From contig NC_133931.1 of NCBI RefSeq assembly GCF_031877795.1, positions 72,887,429 through 72,951,428 of the forward strand: a DNA stretch of 64,000 nucleotides, given 5' to 3'. Position 1 is the first letter of the stretch, and the number at the start of each line of letters is the position of its first letter. The stretch is from Strix aluco (Eukaryota > Chordata > Aves > Strigiformes > Strigidae). The translations under genes and the position numbers were made by a program. Shown piece after piece: positions 26,001 through 38,497 of the stretch. The notes below the pieces were generated by a model that did not search any database, had not been told where the DNA came from, and saw only the letters and a program-made list of their open reading frames with translations.

Positions 26001-29000
26001 ACAGTCCTTTTCCCTCTCATCTTTGTGGTGCTGCTATGGGTAGAAACCGATTCTGTTTTCTCTTCTTCCAGTATAAATAGAAATGCACGTCAATGAAGTC
26101 TAAGTTGTACTGGTATAAGGTTGGGGTCAGCCTCAGTACATTAAACACTTCTCTTAAAAATGGAGGAGTGAAAACAAGGAAAAAATGTAAGGTGCTGAGT
26201 CCTCCAGCCCTCACTTAATGCAAGCCATGTTAACCACCCCTATCCATGCATCTGCATGGGGAAGGAAACCAACCCTGTTTGAATCTCCACCCTCACATAG
26301 GGAGAGAGCAGCCACAGCCACATCTCTCCCCTCCTCACCTTCCCTCAGGAACAAGCCACATAATTCCTTCAGAGCCCCTCTGTGCAGTGTTTAGTCCTTG
26401 CAAAGGGGTCCTGTGCATGCTCTCACCCAGGCTGCTCCTGGGGCTGGGTGGCTTACGGCATGAGAGCAAGTTACTGCCATGCAGGGAGGTCTGCATTGAA
26501 AGAAAACAACTCAGACAAACTTTTCTGGCCACTGCACAGTGCCTCTGAAGGAAGGCAGACCAAGGGGCTGGGCTATGTATGGGAAGAGCTGGTGAGGGGA
26601 AGCTGGCTGGAAAGACCACACTGGTCACCCAGGTTGCTGGAGGGATTAGCTGCTCTCCTGGGAGAACATCACGGGAAATGTTCAGTAGCTGAGGCCTGTT
26701 TTATAGAGAATGGGCACCCACTTTCTGTTCTCTACTGCCTGTGCCTAGTCCTTGCATGGGGTCTGAGCCTGCTATCTCCTGCTATTAAAGCAGGATCTCT
26801 GTTGCAACAGGTTTTAGCTTCCCCCTAGATCTCCTCGTTCAGCCTTTGAGGCAGGCAGTAGAAAGTGTCTTTTGAGGGTCACTTCAAAATTCGGTGCAGG
26901 CATGTTAATGCAGAACTCCTAGGGCCAGCCCTGAGGGAACATGTGGTTTCGTCATCAGGACGTCTCTGTTAATTGCTACCAAAGCCAGAGGTTTTCCATG
27001 TGTTTACCTTTGATGAGTTATGTTCAGCAAAAAATTGTAAGTGTAGCCAACATAACTTAATTCGCAGTGACACCCAGGGAGCTGTGGAAAGGTGCCAGCG
27101 GTGTGATAGAGAGCATTTTAGTTTCATGTGGCTTCCTGAAGCTCCCCAGAGCACGCTGAAAAGAGTCCAGCCATTTTTTTCTTTTTATTTAAGGCAAAAA
27201 AATATTCCCTTTCCAGCTGTGAAAGCAACTGCATAGGCCAGAACAGAAGGTGTTTGCGGTAAAAAGACACACAGGCTTAGCCAGACTATTTTGATTTTTT
27301 TTTTCCCCTCCCTGAATTCTCCAGGGAGGAGAGGAGCTGGCATCAGATGTTAGGAGAGAGACCCAGGGCTTCTACTTAATTTCTTCCTTCTGACCCATGG
27401 CCTGGAAGAAGTAGGTACTTCTGTCGCCTGATGCTCTCTTTGTCACTTAGGCTGAGACCTGAGGTCAGAAAAAGACTGTTCCTAGTTGTCATGGCTGAGA
27501 CAGCTACCAGACCCAGTGAGGGGCAGGAGGGAGTTCATGGGTCACTGCTGCTGAAACAGGCTCCTGTCTAGAAGTGATGACCCACACCTTACCTGCTCCA
27601 GAGACCCTGATGCCCCACGGCGCTCACCCCCGTGTGCTCCCTCCTCAGCACATGCAGTCGCCTTGCAATGAAGATGTAATTTCCCAGTTCCTCATTCCCT
27701 GTCACACCCACCCAGCAGCTGGGTGGTAAACAGGGTGAGCACACAGGGTCCTACACAGTTGGAGGAAGCCAGATCTACATCTACCTGGGGTGCTGCAATG
27801 CACCCTTAAAAACAAGCTCAGGAATAGCAAGCATTAATGGTGAAGAAGTTATGGGCCTGTGTAAACTGTGTGCATTGCCACCTTGCCTGTGCAGGGATGT
27901 TTCTAGGTTTAACCCTTCTAGGTTTAACCTAGGTTTAGCCCTGGAGCAAAGATGAGACCTAGTTCCTTAGATGAGGATCCATTACAGCCACAGTGGGTCT
28001 GGACCTCTTCTGACATGCTTCCCCACCCCAAGTGCTTGATTCTGGGCAATCCTAGGTGCTGCAGCACCTGTGACTCCTTCCCTGGCTTCACCCTTCAACG
28101 AGGTCTGTCAGCATGGGCATCACCTACATCCAAGGGTGCCTGAAGCCCTGTATGTCTGGGAACACCAGACACAGAAAAGCTGCTTTCAAAATGACATCTG
28201 GCAACCCTTTCTCTTTCCCTCTGCCCCTGAGTCAGAAACAGAGAACAGACACCACCGCAGGTGTTTTCCCTGTGTCACTTCTATGGCTTTGAAGTGGCAG
28301 CCTCAGAGAGATGTCTTTTCTGTGAAGAAACACCTCCTTTTCCGCTTGCTCCTTGACATTTCCGTGAATGAACTAAGAAGGTTCTGGCCTCTATTTTAAT
28401 CAAGTAATGCAAATTTCATGTACTGGCAGGTTGCCCTAGACCTCACTACAGCATATGAGAGATTTATTGTCTGAAATAGTGACCTAAACCCAGCACTGAC
28501 TTCACAAACACTGTTTCTGTCTCAAGCCCCACCGTTTGCTTGTGCAGAAGTTTCTGGCCAGCCTTGATGCTGCCTGCTAAGCACTTCCTGGCCAAGACCT
28601 CACGTTTTCTCTGGTGGGTGGCTCTTTTGCTGTCTTGCTGTCTAGACTTCTTATGTCTTGCAGACTGAGAGTTTGTCTGAGACTCTCACAAAAGCTGAAG
28701 TAGATCCCTGACAAAGTAATATTGGTTGTGGGACTTGTCTGTAGCTGAGTGAGATGAAACTGGAAGGGGAACTTCCTACATTTCCATTGACCTACTGGTA
28801 AGACAGTTGCCAGCAACAGTCTTCCTGCTGTAGAGGTTCCTGGGGAACTTTTCCTGGGGGGATAGTCTTAATGCATCTCCATATGCATGGCAGCTGTTCT
28901 CCTCTAGGCATTCAGGGTGTTCCCGAGCTGATTTTATATCATGTCCATATTCCACCCAACCTCTCTCCCTCTTGCACATACTGCTCCCTGCACGTCCCTA

Positions 29001-30189
29001 TTCCCAAAGGATGTCCTGCTGAACACCATCCTGCTTTACCTCTCATTCAGTTTGTCCTCAGCTTTGAGGGTGCTTGTCCTGTTGCACACTAGTCTCCCAA
29101 CATGGGATCTGGGTGTGCCTTCACTCTCAGTAGCAGGTCACTGTGTGCTGTACTGCAGCTGCCGTCAGTCCTACACATCAGCCCTGGGCATTGGCTGCTT
29201 CAGCCTGCCCACCCAAATGGTTCTTTCCTCAGAAGTAAAAACCCTGCTCCTGCTTCTGTCTGAGATCAAAATACCTGAGCATGTTCATTACTAAAAGTAA
29301 GCCATGTTCACAAGAAAAAAAGGCGTATGAAAGCTTTATGTTCCCACAGTCTTGATTCTTCCACAGTAAACTGTCTTGTACCATCAATCATATCCCTGCA
29401 GAGAGTGCAAAACAATGCCCAATGCTGTCTCTTGTATTTATGTGGTGAAGATGTTAATGACTGTGGGACCAAAATGAAGTGGGTCTTCCCTGAGGAGATA
29501 ATACCCTTTTATTCTAAGAGGCAGGTCATAACAGATGGGATGTATGTGCACTTACTTTATTGTGCAAGCTTCTCATTTCTTCTTTCCTGTTTTCTTACAG
29601 AAGTGAAGAGTCAGTCATACCAATTGATTATTGTCGGCAAGACAAATATTCTCTCTTTTGAGGGTTTCATAAGAGAAGAAATGGGAATCACACTTTTCCC
29701 TCCTCTGTCTCTTGAGAAGTGGTGGCTTGCTTTCAGGTGATGCTCATACTTAATCTTAACAATAGCAATTTGTGATCAATAAATTAGAAGTTGAGTGATT
29801 CAACATCATAAAAAGAGCTTGAAGCTCATTGTGATTCTTGTTTTGTTTCCTTTGTTGGCTTATATAGTAGTTGGACAAACAATGTTTCCTGGTTCTGATT
29901 CCGTATTAGATTCTATGGCTCTGTATTTCACAGCTACCATAAAAGCAGGTACAGCAGTGATGGGAGCCATATAAGTACCTAGATAGAATATAAAAATATT
30001 GTTGCTGAGTCCTTCAGGGTGTGCTTTGTGAGAGAAGACACTTAATCTAAATAAGAAGGGATTGTTAACTTTTACTATATAGCATATGCAATACTAGAAT
30101 TTATTAGTCTATTGTTCAGTGCGGTAACTGATGTGCTGTTTAAGTATTTTTTTTTTTAAATCCATGAGATAAAAGAAGTTTCCAAAGTT
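23075..30189. other. Intergenic sequence, about 7 kb
   Basis: The part from about 26200 to 28600 is richer in G+C than its surroundings, but no exon or CpG island is visible. It contains the 15-bp tandem at 27901-27940. Confidence 0.5.
27901..27940 (+). repeat. 15-bp tandem repeat, 2.7 copies
   Basis: ttctaggtttaacc appears twice with one base between, followed by a truncated third copy, taggtttagcc. Confidence 0.9.
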
Positions 30190-30290
30190 CCTGCCTCAGT
30201 TTTCCTGTTTGCAATATGTGAATGCTGGTGATACTAAGTGAAAGTGCAGTAAATTAAACATCAGTGTACATATATAGCACACAGATGGAA
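30190..30290 (+). mobile_element. Possible MIR SINE remnant
   Basis: cctgcctcagttttcctgtt followed by a tgcaatatgtgaatgctggtga-like stretch resembles the MIR 3' half (gcctcagtttcctcatctgtaaaatgggg). The following ttaaacat and tacata parts loosely fit its end. It is strongly eroded and not verified. Confidence 0.35.
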
Positions 30291-33200
30291 CACAATTCAT
30301 GTGTGTCCTGGAAAAGATATGGGTTTTCCCCAGATCAATAAAGGATTGATTTCTAGTTCAGCTACAATAACATAACTGCGTGCAGTGGACACCACTTACA
30401 ACACTCCACGCTTTCTGCATTTGAGTGTGCAGGAGAGCTGGTCAGGGTTATATGCACTGTGGCACTCTTCAAGTTGTCTGTAACAAATAGTTAATAAAAT
30501 ACTGTTGTGTGGATGTCCCAAACTGTCCCCAACAAAGTAATCTGCATGAAGGATTAACACAATCCCTTTTTGTGTTTACACAGGCCCTCCAGCAGGCTAG
30601 ATCTCATGCACTGCCAGGTGCAGTCACTGCTGCAGGGAGCTTGCTGCTGCCTGTACAGTGCAATGATGAGGGGCAACAAAGAGAAAGAAAAGAAACATAA
30701 AGGAAAGATGGTGGTGTTACCACTAAGACAATTCAGTAACACAGTCTTAGAGAGCTATGCACTCATTATTTGCCATATATAATAGTAATTAGTAGAAAGC
30801 GTTGCCAACATTTATTTTTTTACGTGTGTCATCCAACACATTTTTGCATTTTTACATTGGTTCTTTTTTAAACTGAGTATGAATTGACAGGTTTAGCTCA
30901 TAGCTGCTTTCTGTGCACTGAGAAGGGAGAATGCCATTTCTTTACCTTTATGCCACTGAGGGAAAAGCAGTTGTTCTTTACACAAAATCTGCATCAGTGG
31001 CAGCTTTAAAGATTTCCTTGCCTGATCCCTGAATTTAGTTTTTAAAAATTTTGAAGTGCCAGCTTTTTCTGCATAAAAGCTGTTTATCCCTCAGTTGTTT
31101 ATCCCTCAGTTTTCTGATAGCGTCTAGACAACCTCAGTTGAAATAACTCAAGATGGTTATAGCTTCTCTTGGCAAGTGGGGGAGATTAAGAGCAAAATAC
31201 TACGGTGATGAAGACTGTTACACTGAAGTCCCTCTCTGCTGTTGATCTCTATACATCCTCAGGCACGATTGCCACTTTCCACATTTCCCTGCCTTGCAGT
31301 GAGCGTACATTGCCACTGTGCAGACCCCTCTGCAGGAGCAGCCTGTCCCTCTGTGATCTCTTGATGTTGGACCCTGGCTCAGCCAAGAGGCAGCCTGTGC
31401 TCCGTGGTGGCACTTACACACGGCTGGTGGTTGTCTCACACTTCTTCATGCTAGTTTGCAAAGCCAAAGGGGCTACTTCACCCATTTCAGTGTCTGACAT
31501 TAATTTGTCCCTCCTCCGTGCCTCCAGACTAGTAGAGGAGAACAGTGCATTTATGCTTTGTTACATCTGCACGACAGGGAGTGAGATGCACTTTAATTAT
31601 TTTCATCTGTATATGTGCAGCATAGAGGGACAGCATATTGATTTTTCTGTTTATTTTCTCATCTCTGGATGAGTAAATATTTTTCACTCACCAGCCGAGG
31701 GCTCATAACCTCAGGCTCACCAATACTTGTCTTTTCAGTTGACTCTTCCTTCCAACTTTCACTTACCTGTTGCATACCTTGGGGATTTACTTTATTCCAC
31801 ATGATACTCAGAGACATAAAATGAAGATATACATTGACATCAGCCCCTGTTTGTTGGGATCTCTGAAAGGAGAAAGCCACTACAGGAATAGGGGTCCACA
31901 GCAGTTCAAAAGCTGTCCCCTGTGACTGCAGCATGTACAAAATGCCTGAGTACCTTTGGGAATAGGAACTCTGGTGTCTGTGTAAATGTTCTGCTGCAAT
32001 ACCAGTACCAGGGTCTATGGCACGTCTGGCTGTCCATCCGTGCCCAACTTCTACTGGAATAAGTAGAGGCTACATACATCAGTGGATCTGGGCAAGGAAT
32101 TTTTTACTGAGGGCTTTTGGAGGCAGCTTTTGAATGCAACACTCCACATATTAGAAGAGAACAGGTCCTGATCTGAAATAACACAGTTCCAGGCAGTAGC
32201 TGCTGTGATCCTTCTGTGTCTTACCATCCTTTCAGCAGCTCAACTCTGCATGCATGCACAGGCAGTAGGTATCAAACAAGCATCACAGGCTCATGGCAAG
32301 CTGTTTGTCTCCTTTTTAACACAGTGCAAGCACTGCATGTCTAGGGAAATGGAAACTCCTTTCTAATAACTGGCTCAGTCTCAAAATACTGTTTGTATGG
32401 ATCCTCTTTTAGTAACCATATTTTCACTTGGCTCACAAGGAAAGCTATTTTGCCACTACAGGTGGAATCAAGATAGTCAGCTTCACAAACTTCATGGAAA
32501 TTTTACTTAGTAGGCAGACCAAGGCTATCGCTGAAAACATTTTTTGAAAGGAATAAAAACATACATTCTAGTTTTTGTGCTCAAGCTAGTAGGTAAAGCT
32601 AAGACTAGCTGATGGTCCCTACCTAGCTCCAAGGTCTCCTACAAGCTCCAGCAGCCTTGCTGCAAACTGTTGCTTAAAACCTGGAGGAAACGAGCACCTG
32701 CAGCCTTCTGGGGTTTATTTTGTAACAGCTGCTGTCTTCTGGGGTTCTCTCTCTTCCAACTTGCAAGTACTCCTTTTCTTTTTTCCCTCTTGAGGTTAGT
32801 TTGGACTCCTTTCTTCTTCTCTTTTCATGCCCTCTGTGATTTCAAAGAATTGGTCATGAGAAAAGTTGGGTGGAGGACTCCAGAAACTTTTTTCCCAGCA
32901 TCCCTTTGCATGGCAGTGTGCTGGGAAACCTTCGTGAAGCCCTTCAGCCCTGTCAGAAGGTAAAGATTTGTAAAGTACCAAGTCCCACCATGCTTCTCTG
33001 CTTTATCTTCCTCCACCCTATGTATGTCATGGGGTTCACTGGTATGAAAGTGGGCCCATGAGCAAAACCTCCTTCCCTGTGCCCTCTTTGCCTGCAGCCC
33101 CATGTGCAGACTTCCCCAGGCACAGGGAAATCTCTGCACTGGCAGAAGATGGTTCAGCAGTAGCTTTCCTTGCCAAGTCCCTAAGCGTGCCAGTCACTGG

Positions 33201-35218
33201 TGGAAGCTAGGTTTTGATTTGCTTTTCCTCTCTTTCTGCCAACTCAACATATGAGATGGTGGTACTTTTTGTGATATTTTAGTAGTTAACAAACATGACA
33301 TGCATGCTGTTAGAAAAATCCTACACTGAAATGAGATAGTGTATAAAGTATGCCTTCCTTTACAGCACTTTTTAAATGATTTTCTTTTTTTAAGAAGCCT
33401 GTGAAACTGCAGCATAACAAAGGAAGATAGGACAAGCTGAGAAGAAAGAACAGAGAGGAAAATCTTTGAGTTTGTGGCTATCAGAGCAAAAGGCAAAAAG
33501 GTAGGATCGCATCTATGCGGTTGTTAATCTTTCATCCACTCACACTGTCTGTGAGGTAGCTGTTGGCTCAGTTTGTGCCACTGCCATATACTATCATTGG
33601 ATCCTCAGTTTCTAAAGGTGGAAGGGGACATTAGAAAGCTCCAGAAGGTAGGGAGATGGGAGCCAGATTACGGCAGGATTTAACAGACTTGTGCTTCAAA
33701 TGGTTTTGTTCCAGGCAAGTGAACAAGGGGTTGTACTACTCTGCACGTGAGTTGGCCCTCACAACCCCTTTCACTCACCCCAGAAGTGTCACTCCCTCTT
33801 TGATACCAGCCCAAATTCACCACCACCTCACATACAAATATATGAAAAAGAGAGAACCCTGGGTTTATTTGCTGAAGCAGCTACTTGCTTAGTGTTTAAA
33901 ACTGTGGTTTAATTTCCATAATGCTATATGGCAGCATCATAACCTTTAACAGTCCATGAATCAAAAGTCGTCAGCTTTTCCCATTCTGCCATAAGCCTTG
34001 TGATTCTTGCCGTGTGCTTTAGTTTCTTGTGGTTAGCCGAAGCTTGCTTGCAAATTTTTCTGGTTTAGAAACGTCCATCATTTCCTGTGCTCTTTAACAA
34101 CAGAGGAATGACAGCCAAGGCAGGCAGCCTTTCCACGCAGCTCCTTGCTCGTACGCACCGAGGGTGCTCTTGGTAAACAGGGTTACTGCCTCTCCCTGTC
34201 TTGAAGCAGACTGCAACAAGGCTCCGCTTCATGCCTTTCTGCTCGCAGGAGTGCGGGATTGGGAGGCTAGAGAGGAAAACTGGCCTGAAAATGTCAAAAA
34301 AACAAACCAAACCCCAAACAACCAAAGAGAACCCCACCACTTTTTCACCAGTTGTTGAAAAAAAGTCTTATATACTTATGTGGAAATTTTCCTATTATTG
34401 TTATTTTTTCAGCTTGTAGTTGGCCATGGGAACGTTTCCAAAGAAACCAGTACTCTGGGAAACCTTTTGTTTTCCAGAAAGGCTGTTATTCAAAAGCAAT
34501 TAACATAAAAATATTAAAATTGTCTCACTTCAGAGACAGAAGAATGGAGGAAGGAAATGTAAGAGTCTGTGTGTGCACACGGGAGGGAATACAGCAGTCT
34601 GGGGTAATGTAGGAGGCAGAAGGGGGAGACGAGGGGGCTCAGGTCAGCATGTAGATGGGTGCAGTTGCTGAGGAGGGTCGGGATGGGGAGACCACACATG
34701 TGAGGGAGGCAGGAGCAGGGAGGACACGTGGTTGCTGTGACCTTGGAGGGTAGGACAAGCCAAGGAGAGGTGTGGGGCCCAGGGCAGCAGGAGTCCCAGG
34801 GGTGAGGGTGGAGATGCCCAAGTGTCTCTCCGTTCTTCAGGCCAGGTATGAAATTTGTGTTATATGTTTTGTCAGCTCTGAGTGCCTGTTGTGGTGAGGT
34901 GCAGCTGTGGTTTCAAGACCAAGCTTGTGCTCTGGCAGCCCAGGGCAATGCTCCTGAATTGTCTTGCTTCCCACCATGAATGCTGGGAGAGGACACTGGC
35001 AGCTACATTGTTGGTGGCTTTATTTTACATAGGCATGGTGCAAGTTTTCTCCACCATTTCTCCAGTGGGTTTTGAACCAGCTAGCTGATTTCAGTTGAGA
35101 GGGCAGAGGGTCACTAGATATTAAGGTGTTGTCTAGTTGTGTGGCAAAGGAGGTCGACCAGGGAAAGTTTCCAGTTGCCCTGCAGCAGATCTCTCTGACT
35201 TTCTCAAAAAAGCACAAT
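30291..35218. other. Intergenic sequence, about 5 kb
   Basis: No exon recognised. It holds the 15-bp tandem at 31081-31110 and an A/C-rich patch near 34292-34330. Confidence 0.5.
31081..31110 (+). repeat. 15-bp perfect tandem duplication
   Basis: tgtttatccctcagt occurs twice in a row with no mismatch. Confidence 0.95.
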
Positions 35219-35364
35219 TATTTTAAAGTCTGAACTGTACCATATGCAGCCTGAAGTGAGACACTTTCTTTTGCAAGGAGGGGTGCAACAGCTATAAATT
35301 TACAGATTATGTCTTTAGGCCTTTCAACCTTTCTATCTGTCTTTCCTCCCCTGATTTTCCCTCC
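35219..35364. repeat. Unrecognised dispersed repeat, copy A
   Basis: It shares tattttaaagtctgaa, a gcagcct block and actttctttt(g/a)caag in the same order and spacing with 38363-38497, at roughly 75% identity over the first 60 bp. The match probably continues with indels through ctttcaa and tgattttc to the given end. I cannot name the family. Confidence 0.65.
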
Positions 35365-38362
35365 TTACCCAGCTCACATCCACATGCGTCGCTCTCAGTC
35401 AGCCAGAAATGTGGAAGAGAGCTCAGTCCTCCTCAGGGGGGGACCTAGGGGACTTGGGAGGCAGCCAGAGGTAATGATGCAGACAGAAGACCCTTGGAAG
35501 GGAAAAGTGACGGTAAATGCTGTGGAGGCTGAGATCACCGGAGATGGGAGAGATGAACTGGAGTCACTGGGGTGTAAGGGAGGGACACAGAAGTTGATTA
35601 AATATCCCAAACTGGCCAGGATTCCTGAGATCAATGATGCTCAGAATATATCTGTGTCCCAGAAGCACGTTTGAGATGGAAATCCACAAAGAGCTTTGCT
35701 TAAACAAAAGTCTGAAATGCGAAAGCTTATTCTAAGCTACAGAGTGGTCTCGCACTCTGAGAAACCTAGAGAAATGGGGCAAGAAGCATTTCATAAAAAG
35801 GCAAAAGAAGTGTGAACAGCAGGGCTGCAAGAGCTGAAAGCAACTCCAAAAAGGCTCGGGGTTGCACGGAGTGCCAGTGGCACAGGAGAAGGTGTCTGGG
35901 ACTGTTCTCCTGCTGCAGAAGGAGGCTTTGCAGGTTTTTGGGGCAGTGTTTCTGTGCTGGTGTTTTCCTGAAAACCTTCCCTTTCATTCAAAGTGCTGCA
36001 TAAACTTTTAATAGATGATCAGTAGCTGGTACCACAGGGTCCCCTCACTTCCATCCTTCTGTCTTGTTTCAAGATCAAATTTTAATTGAAACAAGATGTG
36101 GCAGACAGGATGAGTTTCTATAAATAGGTTCTAAAAATGTCATCTTAAGAGGAATGTATGTGACCCAGTTCAAATACCAATATGAAGAAAAAAAACATTA
36201 AACACATAGCCCCATTAGACACAGGAAGGTCTCCTTGTAAATTGTTTTATTCTTTGGCAGATATTTATTTAGGCTGGTTCCAGCAAATGATAACATATTT
36301 TCTGCTTTGGTGCCCAGTAAATGTGTTTTGCTAATAGTTTCCATTCATATTACACTTTGTATTGTCATTGAATTTGCTGCAGAGATAATGTGCACTCTTA
36401 CTAGCTGCTGCTTCTTTCACACTTTTTAAAGAGTTTAATTTATATAATCTATTATGTGATACGCAGAAGAGATTTTGTTTGAGTTTTCAACCAAATCCTC
36501 CTTTAAAATGTGCAATTTTTCATGATATAATATTCTAGGATGACCATATGATTTATCTGAGAAACCATTTAGAACACTGTAGAGGCTATGATGGAGAGTT
36601 TGAAACCCATGTAGGGTGTTTAAACTTCCAGTTGCATTTATGTAACACAGTATTTAAGTCATCTGAGCACCCCCAGAAGATTACCTGTATAAGTAGCAGA
36701 AGCAGCCAGGATTCAGCTTTTGTTATTCAATCTCTTTTCAACATACGAAGTGCTCTCAAACAGCTGGTTATGTAAGTTGAGGTTTGGCGAGGTTATATTT
36801 TTCAGTACTTGCCTCTCTGCACTGCGTATTTTCTCATTTGTTTTTTATTTGTCTTGCTTTCTGATGGGTTGCATGTATCATCCTTATTGCTGAAGTAATG
36901 CAGCAGCATGTACATTTTGAGGAAAATATATATTAGAAGTGTAAATATGTTTTCACTATAAAAAATGCAAAGCTAAGAGTGGCTAAAATAAGAGCCCAAT
37001 ATACATTTTTTTAAGTATGCTTATGCAAGTTTAAATAAATGAAACATAGACTTTTAAACATTATCCGTACTCACTGAGCTTGACACAGTATTACTATAGT
37101 CAGCACCCAGAGCCAACTACCATTTAAAGACCAGTAACAACAGTACTGTGTTTTTAGGGGTTATATTAAAATGAACCACTCCTTATATCTGTCCCATGAA
37201 GCTAAAGAAAACTTCACCCCATACAGCAGTGCTAGCTGTATACATACATGCTGCAGAACTTTTCAAATATTTTGAAACCTGTGTTATATCTGTGTGAAAG
37301 CCAAATAGTTATATTACATCAGGGTTAAGAAACAACACATTCACCAGCCATAAATGCAGAGTGCAGGCCTTAACATTCAAAATATAGGTGCCCTTTTTTT
37401 TTTTTTTAAGTTGACTGGTGGGTTTAGACAGAACTCTTACATTACTGGAAGCTGTGAGTTTAAGTATCCTAGGCACTCTTTAGCATGAGACGTCACAGAG
37501 CCTGTATTATAAAATGAAATATAAAGTTGCCTCAAGCCACAGACAGCAAGCAGTTTGTTTTGATAAGATCTTTGGGACATGCTGACAGTTTAGTTCATTG
37601 ACATTGTTATTGCTTGAATTTGGGTGTTAATCTTGCTATCTAGTGGATACATCTCAAAATGTGTTATAAAACTTGTTAGCATGAGTACCGGGGTTTATTA
37701 AAGCAGGATAAGAGGAGTTGTGGTAGTGGAGGAGAAAAAGAGAGGTCCTCTGCCTAAAAGCACACGGTATGTCTCCTCTCTCTCGAGCATTAAACACACA
37801 TTCTTCTGCAGCAAAACACCGAGGACTAAAAGCTCAGGAGAAAACAGTGTGCCTTGCACAGGCGCCCTGTTTGGCTTTCTCACCAGTTTGGAGACTTCTC
37901 TCTGGGCACACCAGCAAAGGGCCTCAGTTTGCTTCCATCTCATCGTGGTTCTTTGTGGTGGCAAAAAGTTAGTGACAGAGGAGGACTTTTAGCTAGGTGA
38001 GGCCTGAAGTTCCCAGGAACCTAGAAGATCCACAGGCTCCTGAACCATCTTGTGCCCTTTACACACCTGGAGTGCTGTACTTAGCCAGCCACACCACAAT
38101 ATAAAGCAGACACGACCCATTCATCAAACCGGTAAATATGTGAAATAATATGAGGTACATGCCATATGAAAGTAAGCATCTCTGTGAACCTTCAAGCTGC
38201 CGTTTAGATTTGAAAGCAGTAAACTGAGCCAAACTGGGACCTGTCCGCACCTTTTGCAATTAAAAACTCGAAGCATACATGCACAAGGCAAGACTTGGAG
38301 TAGATGTGCTGAGTAAAACCCCATCTAGACAGGGGTATCTGCAAGCACAGAAAGAATGCGGG
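35365..38362. other. Intergenic sequence between the two repeat copies
   Basis: About 3 kb with a T14 run at 37394-37407. No reverse transcriptase, gag-like or transposase frame was recognised between the copies. The part 36230-36520 is AT-rich unique-looking sequence. Confidence 0.5.
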
Positions 38363-38497
38363 TATTTTAAAGTCTGAATTGCACGTGTACAGCCTTATAT
38401 GAGGTACTTTCTTTTACAAGAGGAGGGAAGATTGCTGAATTTTCTAAATTTGCCTCTCTCCCTATACCCTCTTTCAATGCCTTTTTGATTTTCTCCA
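38363..38497. repeat. Unrecognised dispersed repeat, copy B
   Basis: Same orientation as copy A at 35219, 3.14 kb away. The shared blocks are tattttaaagtctgaa, acagcct, tactttcttttacaag, ctaaattt, ctttcaa and tgattttc. The two copies could be eroded terminal repeats of one element, two insertions of one family, or an old local duplication. Confidence 0.65.

Noticed and set aside
26382..26828. 148-codon plus-strand open frame
   Set aside because: It overlaps other long open frames in locally G+C-rich DNA, contains no domain and shows no splice or promoter context.
29327..29740. 137-codon open frame on the plus strand with a VQNNAQ-like stretch
   Set aside because: The short phrase recalls LINE C-termini, but nothing before or after it fits a reverse transcriptase, and the codon pattern looks random.
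31205..31672. 155-codon open frame, the longest in the window
   Set aside because: No family resemblance, no conserved motif and no exon boundaries. A frame of this length is expected by chance in 64 kb.
37900..37950. gcctcagtttgcttccatctc as another MIR remnant
   Set aside because: Only the ten-base cctcagtttg matches, and neighbouring sequence does not follow the MIR order.
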